From: Ruegeria_C sp041537925
GTDB taxonomy: Bacteria; Pseudomonadota; Alphaproteobacteria; Rhodobacterales; Rhodobacteraceae
Direction: 5' to 3'
Length of the DNA: 64,000 nt
NCBI RefSeq assembly: GCF_041537925.1
Contig: NZ_JBGOSH010000002.1
Span: 682,001-746,000, forward strand
Notes under the pieces: model-generated
What the model saw: only the letters and a program-made list of their open reading frames with translations
Databases searched by the model: none
What the model was told of the DNA's origin: nothing
Position numbers and translations under genes: made by a program
Part shown: in pieces, positions 34,133-43,100 of the stretch
How the letters are laid out: each line of letters starts with the position of its first letter
Position numbering within the stretch: position 1 is the first letter of the stretch

Positions 34133-35101
34133 ATGAATCTGACTCAACTCACCGTTTTTCGCGAGGTCATGGAGACCGGCTCCATCTCTCAAACAGCAAA
34201 AAAACTGAATCGCACGCAACCAGCGATCAGTCTTGCGCTAAAAAACCTAGAAAAAGCATTGGGTCTTGCGTTGTTCGAACGCAAAGGGCGTCGGTTAGTT
34301 CCGGTTCCGGAAGCGCATTACCTTCTGGCGGAAACCGCTGGAATTCTGGATCGGCTCTCAACGATCTCAACCACAATGGAAGGGCTGATCAAAGGGCATT
34401 CGGGCAGTTTGAATATTGCCACGATGCCCGGCCCTTCGGCCTTCTTGTTCCCTCGCTTCATCAGCCAGTCAGTTGGTGAGAACCCTGAAATTCGCATCAC
34501 TTTGTCCTCACGCAGCTCGCCCCAGATCATGGAACTTGCGGGAACACAGAATATCGACTTCGGCTTTGCTGATTTCGAATACTCTTTCGGAAGAAAACCT
34601 CAGTATTCAGCAGAGCTCATCCGAGCAGACTGCTTCTGCGCTATAGATTGTGAACATCCACTTGCGTCTCAGGGAAGCATTACTATCTCCGATCTGGACA
34701 AGACACCTATGGGTGGGTTGCACGCAACCCACCCTTTCCAGCGCAAGGTTCATCGAGAGTTTCAGGACATGTCCGCCAACTACAACCCGACCGTGACCTG
34801 TCAGTACTTTCTGCCACTCATTCCCTTTGTCAGTTCGGGCCAGTGCTGCACCATCGTTGATCCATTGACCGTCGCAACCGAACGCGAACTAAACTTGTCC
34901 AATGGAAAGGTCGTGTTCATGCCTTTCGATAACCCACTAAGGTATGAATACGCGATCCTCGAACCTGACCACCGGCCTCCGTCTCAACTGGCTCTAAAGA
35001 TAAAGGCAGGATGGAAAGCTGAAGTATTAAAGATGCTGAAGGAACTGAAGGCCAACCCTTGTACAGAATGGTATGGTCAAGAAGGAGGCGAGCAGAACTG
35101 A
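34133..35101 (+). CDS. LysR-family regulator of the TRAP/CuyA-like operon
   Basis: A 322-residue LTTR. The HTH (residues 1-60) has LTQLTVFREVMETGSISQTA, KKLNRTQPAISLALKNLEKA and LFERKGRRLVPV, followed by the effector domain with SLNIATMPGPSAFLFPRFI. It diverges from the TAXI receptor gene and is the obvious candidate regulator of that operon. The inducer would be the transported compound or a metabolite of it. Confidence 0.92.
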   Translation: MNLTQLTVFREVMETGSISQTAKKLNRTQPAISLALKNLEKALGLALFERKGRRLVPVPEAHYLLAETAGILDRLSTISTTMEGLIKGHSGSLNIATMPGPSAFLFPRFISQSVGENPEIRITLSSRSSPQIMELAGTQNIDFGFADFEYSFGRKPQYSAELIRADCFCAIDCEHPLASQGSITISDLDKTPMGGLHATHPFQRKVHREFQDMSANYNPTVTCQYFLPLIPFVSSGQCCTIVDPLTVATERELNLSNGKVVFMPFDNPLRYEYAILEPDHRPPSQLALKIKAGWKAEVLKMLKELKANPCTEWYGQEGGEQN

Positions 35102-35423
35102 CGACTTTCAATATACCAATCCAAAAACCGATCCGAACGAATGGCCGTTTTGGTTTACTAGCTGTGGGACAACAAACGACCGCAATGTGCCGTCCGCCAG
35201 TTATTTCAAAGTCTGCTTCCTGCGGATAGCAGCCTTTCAAACCATATGCAGCACTCAACCGTTTGGGGTCTCAACTGACCTCGGAGGCGGTGCAGTATGT
35301 GCGGCAGTGGCGCCTCCATTCAGCGCTTTTCGCGGCCATACTGGACATCCGAGGTGCTGGGTATTCGACAAACCGATTTCCCCGAAGCGGACATTTGCAA
35401 ACAATAGTTGAGGAACATCCAAC
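35102..35423. other. Intergenic stretch, nothing recognised
   Basis: This gap lies between the 3' ends of the convergent LysR and TetR genes. Short open frames exist but none resembles a known protein, and no clear terminator with a T-run was seen. Confidence 0.5.
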
Positions 35424-36086
35424 TTAGTGGCCAATCGCGTTAGCTACAGCTAGTTCGACGAGGCTTTCGCGCGCCGTCCAATCATACCCCTGCATGGTGA
35501 TGAGCGAGTGCATGATCCCATGGAGATGGCAGACCAGGCTATCTGTTGAAGTTTTCACCTGCTCATGGCTGCGGGGGAGTTTAAGGGCTTGCGCCATATT
35601 CTCAAAAAAAACTTCGTATGCATCGACTACGGATCCTTGCGAAACGAAAGAAGTGACATCGGTGTTGGTGATGCCCGAGTTCATGAAGACAAGTTGATAA
35701 TGCTCAACGCTGCGGAACCAGTAACCGACGTAGGCATTGCTTGCGCTGCGCAATTTATCCTCTGGCCCTTGGACCAGATAAACGGCGATTGCCACGTCAT
35801 TGAACGCCTCGCCCAAAATATAACTCCACAGTATTGACAGAATCTCGAGTTTGCTTGGGAAATATCGGTAAAGCGCCATGGGCGTCAGCCCTACCTCTTT
35901 GCCGAGACGACGCATGGAGACCGATGCGAAACCTTCCTCTTTGAATAGCTGCAGCGCGACCGCTGCGATCTCCGCGCGGCGACCCGAAAACTCATCCTCG
36001 GACAATGCAGGGCGGCCCCTTTTGGGCATTGATTTCTGCTTTTCTGGGTCACCAATCATCCGGTATCCATTCTTCTTTGTTCGCAT
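35424..36086 (-). CDS. TetR-family transcriptional regulator
   Basis: A 220-residue TetR/AcrR protein. Residues about 32-80 form the HTH (EIAAVALQLFKEEGFASVSM, RRLGKEVGLTPMALYRYFPS), preceded by a basic stretch KQKSMPKRGRPALS. The C-terminal ligand domain has no assignable ligand. It diverges from the DUF4345 gene, with two copies of a TACGCGTA palindrome between, and is likely an autorepressor that also controls that gene. Confidence 0.92.
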   Translation of the reverse strand: MRTKKNGYRMIGDPEKQKSMPKRGRPALSEDEFSGRRAEIAAVALQLFKEEGFASVSMRRLGKEVGLTPMALYRYFPSKLEILSILWSYILGEAFNDVAIAVYLVQGPEDKLRSASNAYVGYWFRSVEHYQLVFMNSGITNTDVTSFVSQGSVVDAYEVFFENMAQALKLPRSHEQVKTSTDSLVCHLHGIMHSLITMQGYDWTARESLVELAVANAIGH

Positions 36087-36091
36087 TTAAA

Positions 36092-36103
36092 TGTACGCGT
36101 ATA
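36092..36103. promoter_or_regulatory. TetR operator candidate, copy 1
   Basis: TGTACGCGTATA is an imperfect palindrome around TACGCGTA, six bases upstream of the TetR start codon and preceded by CATTTAA, as is copy 2. Binding here would block TetR expression. Confidence 0.65.
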
Positions 36104-36132
36104 TTTATATCTTGCCAAGAGCGTCATTTAAT

Positions 36133-36144
36133 TATACGCGTATA
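36133..36144. promoter_or_regulatory. TetR operator candidate, copy 2
   Basis: TATACGCGTATA is a perfect palindrome 41 bp from copy 1 and in the same orientation, also preceded by CATTTAA. It lies 55 bp upstream of the DUF4345 gene, near where its promoter should be. Confidence 0.68.
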
Positions 36145-36199
36145 GTGTAAGCGGCTGATACTTCCGGCTTCGCGTCTCAAACAAGAGAGGGAGGAAAAA

Positions 36200-36616
36200 G
36201 TGCGCTACGTCTTGAGAACGGTTCTGTTCCTTACTGGATGTGTCATCGTTTGGCTTGGTCTGAATATTGGCCTAGGCGGGATACAGACACTGGGCTGGCA
36301 GGGGCCAGATCGCTTTTTTGCCGTAACCGACGCGAATATATTCGCAGTTCGCGACAACCATATTAGGTTCATTGCCGGTGTCTGGTTGACAGTCGGATTG
36401 TTGATGATCCTTGGCGCGATGATGCTGAAGCAGATGCGGTCTGTCTTGATGTCGTTGATGGCAATGGTTTTTGTGGGCGGCTTGATGCGACTGTCTTCAG
36501 CGGACGTCGCGTTGCTATCCAGCATAGAGATCGCTCCGTCGCTTATCGCCGAACTTGTTTTGTTTCCCTTGTTGGGGTTGTGGGTCTTCGCCGCGACCCC
36601 GCGCAGCATTGAATAA
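36200..36616 (+). CDS. DUF4345-family membrane protein
   Basis: A 138-residue protein with four predicted membrane helices (about 5-25, 50-75, 80-98 and 110-130). The segment WQGPDRFFAVTDANIFAVRD followed by NHIRFIAGVWLTVGL is typical of DUF4345. Function of the family is unknown. The start is GTG at 36200 with GGGAGG upstream. It is divergent from the TetR gene and is probably its target. Confidence 0.78.
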   Translation: MRYVLRTVLFLTGCVIVWLGLNIGLGGIQTLGWQGPDRFFAVTDANIFAVRDNHIRFIAGVWLTVGLLMILGAMMLKQMRSVLMSLMAMVFVGGLMRLSSADVALLSSIEIAPSLIAELVLFPLLGLWVFAATPRSIE

Positions 36617-36918
36617 AAGCGGCTCTCAGCCGACCTCAGATGGGGCGCAGCTTCTGCATCGTGGGATACCGCAAACATCATCGCAGACGGGCCCGAGTTG
36701 ACACTGATTCAAATCCTGTGCTCCGCAATGCAGCACCACCAAAACGGACTTCTGCGCATCTTGCGACATTTCGATCCATCGAAAGACCGCAATGGTGGTT
36801 AGCGCGGTAACCGCTTTCATATAACCGTTGGAAGCAATCTGGAGGAGCCGCGATCGCCAAGGTGCTCGATAAACGCTCCCACAACACTTCGCAGTTTCAG
36901 GTGACGTATTTGGTAATT
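36617..36918. other. Intergenic stretch, nothing recognised
   Basis: This gap separates the convergent DUF4345 and LysR genes. A minus-strand open frame of 98 codons (36626-36922) has no recognisable domain and starts inside the LysR 3' end; it is not called as a gene. Confidence 0.45.
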
Positions 36919-37806
36919 TCATTTAGACGAGAAGTACTTCGCCAGGTGATCAATCAGCGCTCGCACCCGGGCGGTTAGGTGACGATTGGGCGGGTACAGC
37001 GCATAAAGCCCAAACTTCTCTGTGTCATAGTCCGGAAAAAGTTGCTCCAGGCTCCCATTTCCCAGGCTGCGGGCGACGGCGTAGAGAGGGCAACGCCCTA
37101 TACCGAGGCCTGCAATCGCCATATTTGCAATTGCGGCCGGGGCATTGGCATGGAAGGGCCCGGTGACTTTCACCACGAAATCCCGGGCGCCGGTTCGGAA
37201 CCTCCACGCGGTTGCGTCGGCCGGATTCTCGTCGATCAGGCAATTATGGGTGGCGAGCGCCATTGGGTCACCGGGACGGCCCCAGACGGTCAAATAGTCT
37301 GGAGATGCACACACGATAAGCGGCATGTCCGCCAGTTTTCTCGCGATCAAGGTTGAATCTCTCAGCACACCGACTCTGACGGCAAGGTCGAACCCCTCCT
37401 CCACCAAGGCCACTCTGGAGTCCGAGAGCCTGAGGTCAATGTCCACGCTTGGGTGAGCCTGCAAAAATGGCGCCAGGGCCTGGGTCAGGTTGTTGCTGCC
37501 GAACCCGGTCGGAGCGGCAATCCGGATCAGCCCGGCCAACGAAGATTGCTTTTCCTGAACCAGATCTTCCAACTCGTCGATTTGTTCCACAATCGGTCGG
37601 CAACGTTCGAGGTAGGCGAGCCCGACATCTGTCAAAGAAACGCTTCTGGTGGTCCGGTTAAAAAGCTGGGTCGAGAGCTTGCCCTCCAACTGCACCACAT
37701 ATTTGCTGACCAGCTTTGTCGAGAATCCAAGACGCTTTCCCGCCGCAGTAAACGAGCCTTCATGAGCTACGGCCATGAACGCGCGCATCGCCTCTATCGT
37801 ATCCAT
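36919..37806 (-). CDS. LysR-family transcriptional regulator (GST side)
   Basis: A 295-residue LTTR of the group containing a long HTH linker. Residues 1-60 carry MDTIEAMRAFMAVAHEGSFT, AAGKRLGFSTKLVSKYVVQL and LFNRTTRSVSLTDVG; the effector domain has GLIRIAAPTGFGSNNLTQAL. It diverges from the glutathione S-transferase gene with a symmetrical site at 37853-37869 between, so it probably controls the GST and perhaps the redox genes after it. Confidence 0.92.
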   Translation of the reverse strand: MDTIEAMRAFMAVAHEGSFTAAGKRLGFSTKLVSKYVVQLEGKLSTQLFNRTTRSVSLTDVGLAYLERCRPIVEQIDELEDLVQEKQSSLAGLIRIAAPTGFGSNNLTQALAPFLQAHPSVDIDLRLSDSRVALVEEGFDLAVRVGVLRDSTLIARKLADMPLIVCASPDYLTVWGRPGDPMALATHNCLIDENPADATAWRFRTGARDFVVKVTGPFHANAPAAIANMAIAGLGIGRCPLYAVARSLGNGSLEQLFPDYDTEKFGLYALYPPNRHLTARVRALIDHLAKYFSSK

Positions 37807-37852
37807 CGCGGCACTCCTTCGTCGTTCTGGCGCCCTCTATTATACCCATTCT

Positions 37853-37869
37853 GTTCATAGTCACTGAAC
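37853..37869. promoter_or_regulatory. Candidate LysR site (GTTCA-N7-TGAAC)
   Basis: GTTCA and TGAAC are exact inverted arms seven bases apart, containing a T-N11-A core, in the divergent LysR/GST gap about 47 bp upstream of the LysR start codon. Confidence 0.55.
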
Positions 37870-37975
37870 AAAACTTGGGATTATAACCGAGAACGACTTT
37901 TGTCATGTTTAGACTCGTGATCCTGATGAGCAACATCAGCTCACTCCCAAGAACATTCTCCGAAAGGAAACAGCC

Positions 37976-38596
37976 ATGCCAAACGCCATCCGCATTCACC
38001 GTCACCCCCTTTCCGGTCACTCTCATCGGGTCGAGCTTTTTGCCAAACTAGGCGGCATCAATCACGAACTGGTTGATGTCGATCTGTTGGCTGGCGAGCA
38101 TAAGAAGGAACCTTTCTTGTCCTTGAACCCAGCCGGACAGGTGCCGGTAGTCGAAGACGGGGATACGGTGATCGCAGACTCAAATGCGATACTGGTCTAC
38201 CTCGCCCGCAAATATGCGCCCGGCTGGTTGCCGACCGACCAGGTGCAAGAGGCCGAGGTGCAGAAATTTCTATCACTTGCCGCTGGGGAAATCGCCCACG
38301 GCCCGGCAACTGCTCGGCTCGTCACTGTCTTTGGCGCCCATCTGGACGCCGAGCGCGCCAAGGCCGTCGCCAAAACTGCTTTTGACCGGCTCGAGATGCA
38401 TATGGCTGGACGCGACTGGCTGGTTGGCACCTACCCGTCCATCGCCGATGTCGCGATTTACAGCTACACAGCGCATGCCCCCGAAGGGAACATCTCGCTT
38501 GAAGACTATCCCAACTTGCGCCTGTTGTTGGGCCGTGTCGAAACCTTGCCGGGCTTCGTGCCGATGCAAAGCACCAAAGTCGGGTTGGCCGCCTGA
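37976..38596 (+). CDS. Glutathione S-transferase family protein
   Basis: A 206-residue GST. The N-terminal thioredoxin-like domain contains HRHPLSGHSHRVELFAKLGG, LNPAGQVPVVEDGDTVIADS (cis-Pro and glutathione-binding Glu/Asp-Ser) and NAILVYLARKYAP; the C-terminal helical domain carries WLVGTYPSIADVAIYSYTAH. A good AAGGAA site precedes the ATG. Nearby genes include a disulfide reductase-like flavoprotein and SDRs, a combination found in some glutathione-dependent detoxification or ether-cleavage pathways, though no specific substrate is indicated. Confidence 0.9.
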   Translation: MPNAIRIHRHPLSGHSHRVELFAKLGGINHELVDVDLLAGEHKKEPFLSLNPAGQVPVVEDGDTVIADSNAILVYLARKYAPGWLPTDQVQEAEVQKFLSLAAGEIAHGPATARLVTVFGAHLDAERAKAVAKTAFDRLEMHMAGRDWLVGTYPSIADVAIYSYTAHAPEGNISLEDYPNLRLLLGRVETLPGFVPMQSTKVGLAA

Positions 38597-38604
38597 TTGA
38601 ACGG

Positions 38605-38626
38605 CGCCCGGTCTTGTGGCCGGGCG
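38605..38626 (+). terminator. GC-rich hairpin after the GST gene
   Basis: CGCCCGG (38605-38611) pairs with CCGGGCG (38620-38626). It starts 8 bp after the GST stop. The following T content is low, so it is a weak terminator or a pause/processing site. Confidence 0.45.
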
Positions 38627-38684
38627 TACGTTCCCCACAGCTTCGTTCGCCTAAGAACGGCGTGCTATTCCCTGGAGAAGCCCA

Positions 38685-40340
38685 ATGCTTGACAAGAATC
38701 TGCGTGATAAAAGTGCCTCGCCGTTTCATCGGGGTGAACACATGGCTCAGTCGCGGCAGGGTGTTCGCGATGTCGAACACTGGGCACAGAAGGTTGTCCG
38801 TGATCACCTGCCTGAACAGCATCGTAACTTTCACACTGCAATGCCGTTCCTGGTGATCGCGGCCCGAGATGGGGCCGGCCGGCCCTGGGCCACCTTGGTG
38901 GGAGGGACTGATGGGTTTGTCACTTCCCCGGACAACAAGACTCTTTCCGTCACTGCATTGCCTATGCAGGGCGACGCATTGTACGAGGCAATACGACCCG
39001 AAAGCGATATCGGCATTCTCGGTATCGAACTGGCAACCCGGCGACGCAATCGCGTAAATGGTCGTGCGGGCACCGTCACATCCTCAGGCTTTGAGTTTCA
39101 CGTTGACCAGACTTTCGGCAACTGTCCGCAATATATTCGCGAGCGTGCATGGCGCCGTGAAGAAAACTCTGAGCCCGGGTTGACGACCCGAGGGCGGGAG
39201 TTGACGGACAATCAAGCCAACCGGATTTCATCCGCCGACACCTTCTTTATCGCGAGCGGATTCCGTGGTGACGGTGCAAGCTCAACCTACGGAATGGACG
39301 CATCCCATCGCGGCGGTGCTCGCGGTTTCTTGCAAGTTTTGGACGACAGGAGGGTGCGGTTTCCCGATTACTCTGGAAACAACCACTTCAACACGATCGG
39401 CAATCTGCTGCTCGACCCCAGGGCCGGTTACCTGTTTGTCGACTTTGAAAGTGGCAGCCTTCTGCAGTTGACCGGCACAGCTTCGATAGACTGGGATAGC
39501 GATGAAATTGCAAAATTCCCCGGCGCGCGGCGTCTGGTGACCTTGGAGATCGACGAGGTCGTTGAAACGTGCTCCGCGGTCAGCCTCAGGTGGGATTCTG
39601 ACGCGGACTCGGTTCGGTCACTCCGGCTGGTCGAGAAGATACTTGAAAGCGCCGATGTCACTTCATTTGTGTTCGAAGCGCGCGACGGCGGCCCGCTGCC
39701 TGGATTTGAACCCGGCCAGCACTTGCCGATTGAGTTGGATATCCCAGGAATCAGCACCCCCGTCCGCCGGACCTATTCCCTGTCCAGCGGGCCAGATGAA
39801 CACCGCTATCGGATATCGGTGAAACGGGAACCAAATGGGCTTGCGTCGCGGTACCTGCACGATCACTTTGAACCGGGGGCGATCATCAACAGCCGCCGGC
39901 CGTCCGGGGATTTCGTGATGACCTGTAGCAAATGCCCGCTGGTTCTGGTCAGCGCCGGTGTCGGCGTCACGCCAATGTTGAGCATTCTGAATAGGGTTGC
40001 GCGTGAGCGAAGTAACCGTCCTGTCTGGTTCGTTCACGGCGCGCGGGATAGCCAACATCATCCACTAGCCCGGGAGGTTCGCGAACTGGCTGCCAAACGG
40101 GCAGGTATATCCGTGCATGTGGCCTATAGTCGGCCTTTGGCAGATGATGAGGTTGGCAGCGATTACGCTTCTCGGGGGCGCGTCGACGGAGCGCTGTTGT
40201 CGCAACTGGTCAATAACTCTGACGCTCACTACTTTTTGTGCGGACCAGTCAGTTTCATGGGCGAAGTACAGGCCGCTCTGGAAAGTCAGGGCCTTCCCCC
40301 GGAGCAAATTCATACCGAAATTTTCGGTCCCACCGGGTGA
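38685..40340 (+). CDS. PNPOx-like FMN domain fused to a ferredoxin reductase-type domain
   Basis: A 551-residue fusion. Residues about 40-300 are a pyridoxamine-5'-phosphate-oxidase-like split barrel (HTAMPFLVIAARDGAGRPWA, FGNCPQYIRERAWR). Residues about 315-551 are an FNR-type module: FEPGQHLPIELDIPG, RRTYSLSS for FAD, SAGVGVTPMLSIL for NAD(P) and HYFLCGPVSFM. Many homologues carry an additional C-terminal plant-type [2Fe-2S] ferredoxin domain; this one stops at IHTEIFGPTG without the cysteines. GGAG lies upstream of the ATG. Electrons from NAD(P)H probably go to the FMN domain or an external acceptor. It is followed by the disulfide reductase-like gene. Confidence 0.85.
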   Translation: MLDKNLRDKSASPFHRGEHMAQSRQGVRDVEHWAQKVVRDHLPEQHRNFHTAMPFLVIAARDGAGRPWATLVGGTDGFVTSPDNKTLSVTALPMQGDALYEAIRPESDIGILGIELATRRRNRVNGRAGTVTSSGFEFHVDQTFGNCPQYIRERAWRREENSEPGLTTRGRELTDNQANRISSADTFFIASGFRGDGASSTYGMDASHRGGARGFLQVLDDRRVRFPDYSGNNHFNTIGNLLLDPRAGYLFVDFESGSLLQLTGTASIDWDSDEIAKFPGARRLVTLEIDEVVETCSAVSLRWDSDADSVRSLRLVEKILESADVTSFVFEARDGGPLPGFEPGQHLPIELDIPGISTPVRRTYSLSSGPDEHRYRISVKREPNGLASRYLHDHFEPGAIINSRRPSGDFVMTCSKCPLVLVSAGVGVTPMLSILNRVARERSNRPVWFVHGARDSQHHPLAREVRELAAKRAGISVHVAYSRPLADDEVGSDYASRGRVDGALLSQLVNNSDAHYFLCGPVSFMGEVQAALESQGLPPEQIHTEIFGPTG

Positions 40341-40394
40341 TCTGCATTGATCCCGCATGGGGCGACCTGGCTTTTAAACGAAAGGAGTAACGAT

Positions 40395-41741
40395 GTGCGC
40401 GAATCTTATGATGTGATCATCGTCGGCGGAGGTAATGCAGGGTTTGGCGTGTCAGCCGTGGCTCATGAAGCCGGAAAATCCATCGCCTTTATCGAAGCGC
40501 GTGAATTTGGCGGAACTTGCCCCAATCGCGGCTGCACGCCAAAGAAAGTTCTGGTGGCCGCCGCTCACGCGATGCACGAGATCGAACAGGCCCCAGTCCA
40601 CGGGATTGAAGTCAGCAAGCCAAAACTGAATTGGGCGAAGCTGATCGAACGAGAGAAAGACCTGATCGGTTTCATCCCTGATGCCATGCTTGAGCTGGCC
40701 AGAAAACGCGGCGACGTATTGCGCGGCACAGCGCGTTTTGTCGGACCGAACGACATTGAGATCAACGATCACGTTATTCATGGCAAGGACATCGTTATTG
40801 CAACGGGTTCGAAGCCAAGGCCGCTGCCTATTCCCGGTGCCGAACACATGATCACTTCGGACGAAGTATTGTCCGATGCGACCTTGCCGAAAGAAGTTGT
40901 CTTCATAGGTGGCGGCGTCATCGCGATGGAATTCAGTCACGTCTATGCGCGCGCCGGAGTTCAGGTAACGATACTCGAAGCTCTGCCTCAGTTGCTGCCT
41001 CGAATGGACGGTGATGCCGTTGCAGCCCTAAAGGCGGAAACCGAACGTCTGGGCGTTGTTGTCAAAACAGGGGTATCTGTGATGGCGATCGAGAAAACTC
41101 TCGAAGGTTTGGGTGTTCAATTCGAGCATGATGGCCGCAGTCAAAGTGTTTTGGCTGAGCGGGTCGTCAACGGCGCGGGCCGCATTGCCAATATCGACGG
41201 ATTAAACCTCGATGCAGCTAACGTAGAACATGACGGGCTTCGCATTCTGATCAACGACACGATGCAGTCCATTTCCAACTCTTCTGTTTGGGTTGCAGGC
41301 GATGCGGTGGCGCACTCTGTGCAGCTATCCCCTATCGCAACTTATGAGGGCCAGATCGTCGGCAACAACATAGTACATGGGCGGGCAAAACGGGCGGATT
41401 ACAGCGTGATTCCCAGCGCCATCTACACGGTTCCAGCGCTCAGCACCGTTGGATTGACCGAAGCCGAAGCGAAAGAAAATGGACTCGATGTTTCAGTTAC
41501 TGTTTCTGATATGTCCGGATGGTTTTCCACCAAGACCTATGCGGAAACAGCGGCCTGGTCCAAGGTTCTGGTCGACAAGAACAACGATCAAATCGTGGGT
41601 GCCCACATTCTGGGCCATCATGGTGACGAACTGATCCATCTCTTTGCCTTGGCCATGCGTCACGGCATTTCGGCCAGCGATCTCAAATCCTCGCTCTATG
41701 CGTTTCCGACCTTCGCTGCGGATATGAAATCCTTGATCTAG
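40395..41741 (+). CDS. Pyridine nucleotide-disulfide oxidoreductase (glutathione reductase-like)
   Basis: A 448-residue FAD protein of the GR/MerA/dihydrolipoamide dehydrogenase family. The redox-active pair is Cys42 and Cys47 in GGTCPNRGCTPKK, the FAD motif is VIIVGGGNAGFGVS, the NAD(P) motif is VFIGGGVIAMEFSHVYARAG, and VWVAGDAV is the second FAD motif. The dimerisation domain starts near 330. The start is GTG at 40395 with AAGGAG seven bases upstream; an ATG two bases earlier is out of frame. The final His-Glu pair of GR appears changed to FPTFAADM, so the substrate may not be glutathione. Confidence 0.88.
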   Translation: MRESYDVIIVGGGNAGFGVSAVAHEAGKSIAFIEAREFGGTCPNRGCTPKKVLVAAAHAMHEIEQAPVHGIEVSKPKLNWAKLIEREKDLIGFIPDAMLELARKRGDVLRGTARFVGPNDIEINDHVIHGKDIVIATGSKPRPLPIPGAEHMITSDEVLSDATLPKEVVFIGGGVIAMEFSHVYARAGVQVTILEALPQLLPRMDGDAVAALKAETERLGVVVKTGVSVMAIEKTLEGLGVQFEHDGRSQSVLAERVVNGAGRIANIDGLNLDAANVEHDGLRILINDTMQSISNSSVWVAGDAVAHSVQLSPIATYEGQIVGNNIVHGRAKRADYSVIPSAIYTVPALSTVGLTEAEAKENGLDVSVTVSDMSGWFSTKTYAETAAWSKVLVDKNNDQIVGAHILGHHGDELIHLFALAMRHGISASDLKSSLYAFPTFAADMKSLI

Positions 41742-41783
41742 AGCAGCTTAAATAAAGCTGGCCTTTCCAGAAGGAGTGCCGTC

Positions 41784-42488
41784 ATGAATGATAAAGTCTG
41801 TCTGATTACAGGTGTAGGCGATGGGACCGGGGCATCAGTTGCCCGCCGGTTTGCGCGGGACGGTTACCGCGTCGCCCTGCTGGCCCGGAACACCAAACGC
41901 TTGGCAGCATTGGAGAAGGAATTACCAGGCGCACGGTCCTTTGCTTTTGACCTCGAGGATCTCGACCAACTCGTCAGCGTATGTCGTCAGGTACAGGACG
42001 AAATGGGCACGCCCGAGGTGATCGTTCACAACGCCGTCCGCGCCACGTTCAAACTCTTCATGGAGGCCGACCCGGAGGAGCTGGAACGCAATTTCCGGGT
42101 CAACACTACCAGCCTGCTCTACATGGCTCGAGAACTGACACCAGCCATGTTAGCGCGGGGCAGCGGTGCCATCATCGTCACAGGCAATACAGCCGCGCTA
42201 CGCGGTGTTCCAAAATATGCCCTCTTTGCCCCGACTAAAGCCGCCCAAAGGATTTTTGCCCAATCGCTCGCCCGTGAATTGGGGCCCAAAGGCATTCACG
42301 TCGCCTACGTTGTGATCGACGCCGCTATTGATACGCCGTGGACCCGGGTGCCCTTCAATCAGGACGAACCTGAAGAGTTCTTCAGCAAGCCAGATGCCAT
42401 CGCTGAAGAGATCTTCCATATTGCACATCAAGACCGATCAACCTGGTCATTTGACGTGGAACTGCGGCCCTATGGGGAAAAGTGGTGA
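41784..42488 (+). CDS. SDR-family protein with Phe in place of the catalytic Tyr
   Basis: A 234-residue Rossmann protein of the SDR superfamily, with VCLITGVGDGTGASVARRFA at the N-terminus and HNAVRATFKLF in the NNAG region. The active-site segment reads YALFAPTKAAQR: the lysine (152) is kept but the YxxxK tyrosine position is Phe148, and the usual active-site serine is in TGNTA. Divergent SDRs of this type occur widely, so it may not be a normal dehydrogenase. It follows the disulfide reductase-like gene by 42 bp. GGAG precedes the ATG. Confidence 0.82.
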   Translation: MNDKVCLITGVGDGTGASVARRFARDGYRVALLARNTKRLAALEKELPGARSFAFDLEDLDQLVSVCRQVQDEMGTPEVIVHNAVRATFKLFMEADPEELERNFRVNTTSLLYMARELTPAMLARGSGAIIVTGNTAALRGVPKYALFAPTKAAQRIFAQSLARELGPKGIHVAYVVIDAAIDTPWTRVPFNQDEPEEFFSKPDAIAEEIFHIAHQDRSTWSFDVELRPYGEKW

Positions 42489-43100
42489 CACAAACTCTAG
42501 TGGCAGCAAACCATGGGATCAAACACCCAGCAACCTAACCGCAAGTTCGATGGAGTTCGCTGGCTCGCACAATTAGAGTTTACGGCGCCGTTTGAGGCTA
42601 TCGGACGGTTTTGCGACCTACACGACCCTTAAGAATGTCGGAGCTATTTCAACGCCGCCGGATATGCCTCAAGGTAAACCCGAAACTTATAATTCTACCG
42701 GCCAGAGACAGCCCAGAACCTAATTTATGGAGCCGCCACGCGATCTCGATTGGCTGGAACGGTAAGCGCCAAAACCAGACTTCGGTGTGATTGCAGCGAA
42801 GGTTGGTTTCGTCCGCACTGCCGTCACTTGGTTTTGGAATATGCGGCGACTTGCACGAACGGCCGCAATGCGAAAGCTGCACCGCGTCATCAGGTCACTT
42901 GGTCAATGGCTGGTAGGCGCCGAGATCTCGGATATAGCAAACAATAATTCGCGACACCCATCCGCGTTGCCACAATTGCGTCGGTTTTATTTGCTTGCGC
43001 CTCTCACACAAGACCGCTCTCTTATCTGCAACCTTGCATTTCGTCGCTGACGCACCGCGATGACTCTGCGAGGTTGCTTTGAAACGCTGGGGAAGCTTGG
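42489..43100. other. 612-bp intergenic stretch, nothing recognised
   Basis: No open frame here resembles a known protein and no clear IS end or RNA gene was seen. The sequence has several stops in all frames and looks like decayed DNA. The promoter of the aldo/keto reductase gene should lie near its right end. Confidence 0.45.

Noticed and set aside
42489..43100. Possible IS630-type transposase trace (ILPARDSPEPN)
   Set aside because: The resemblance is limited to a few residues and neighbouring frames give no further support.
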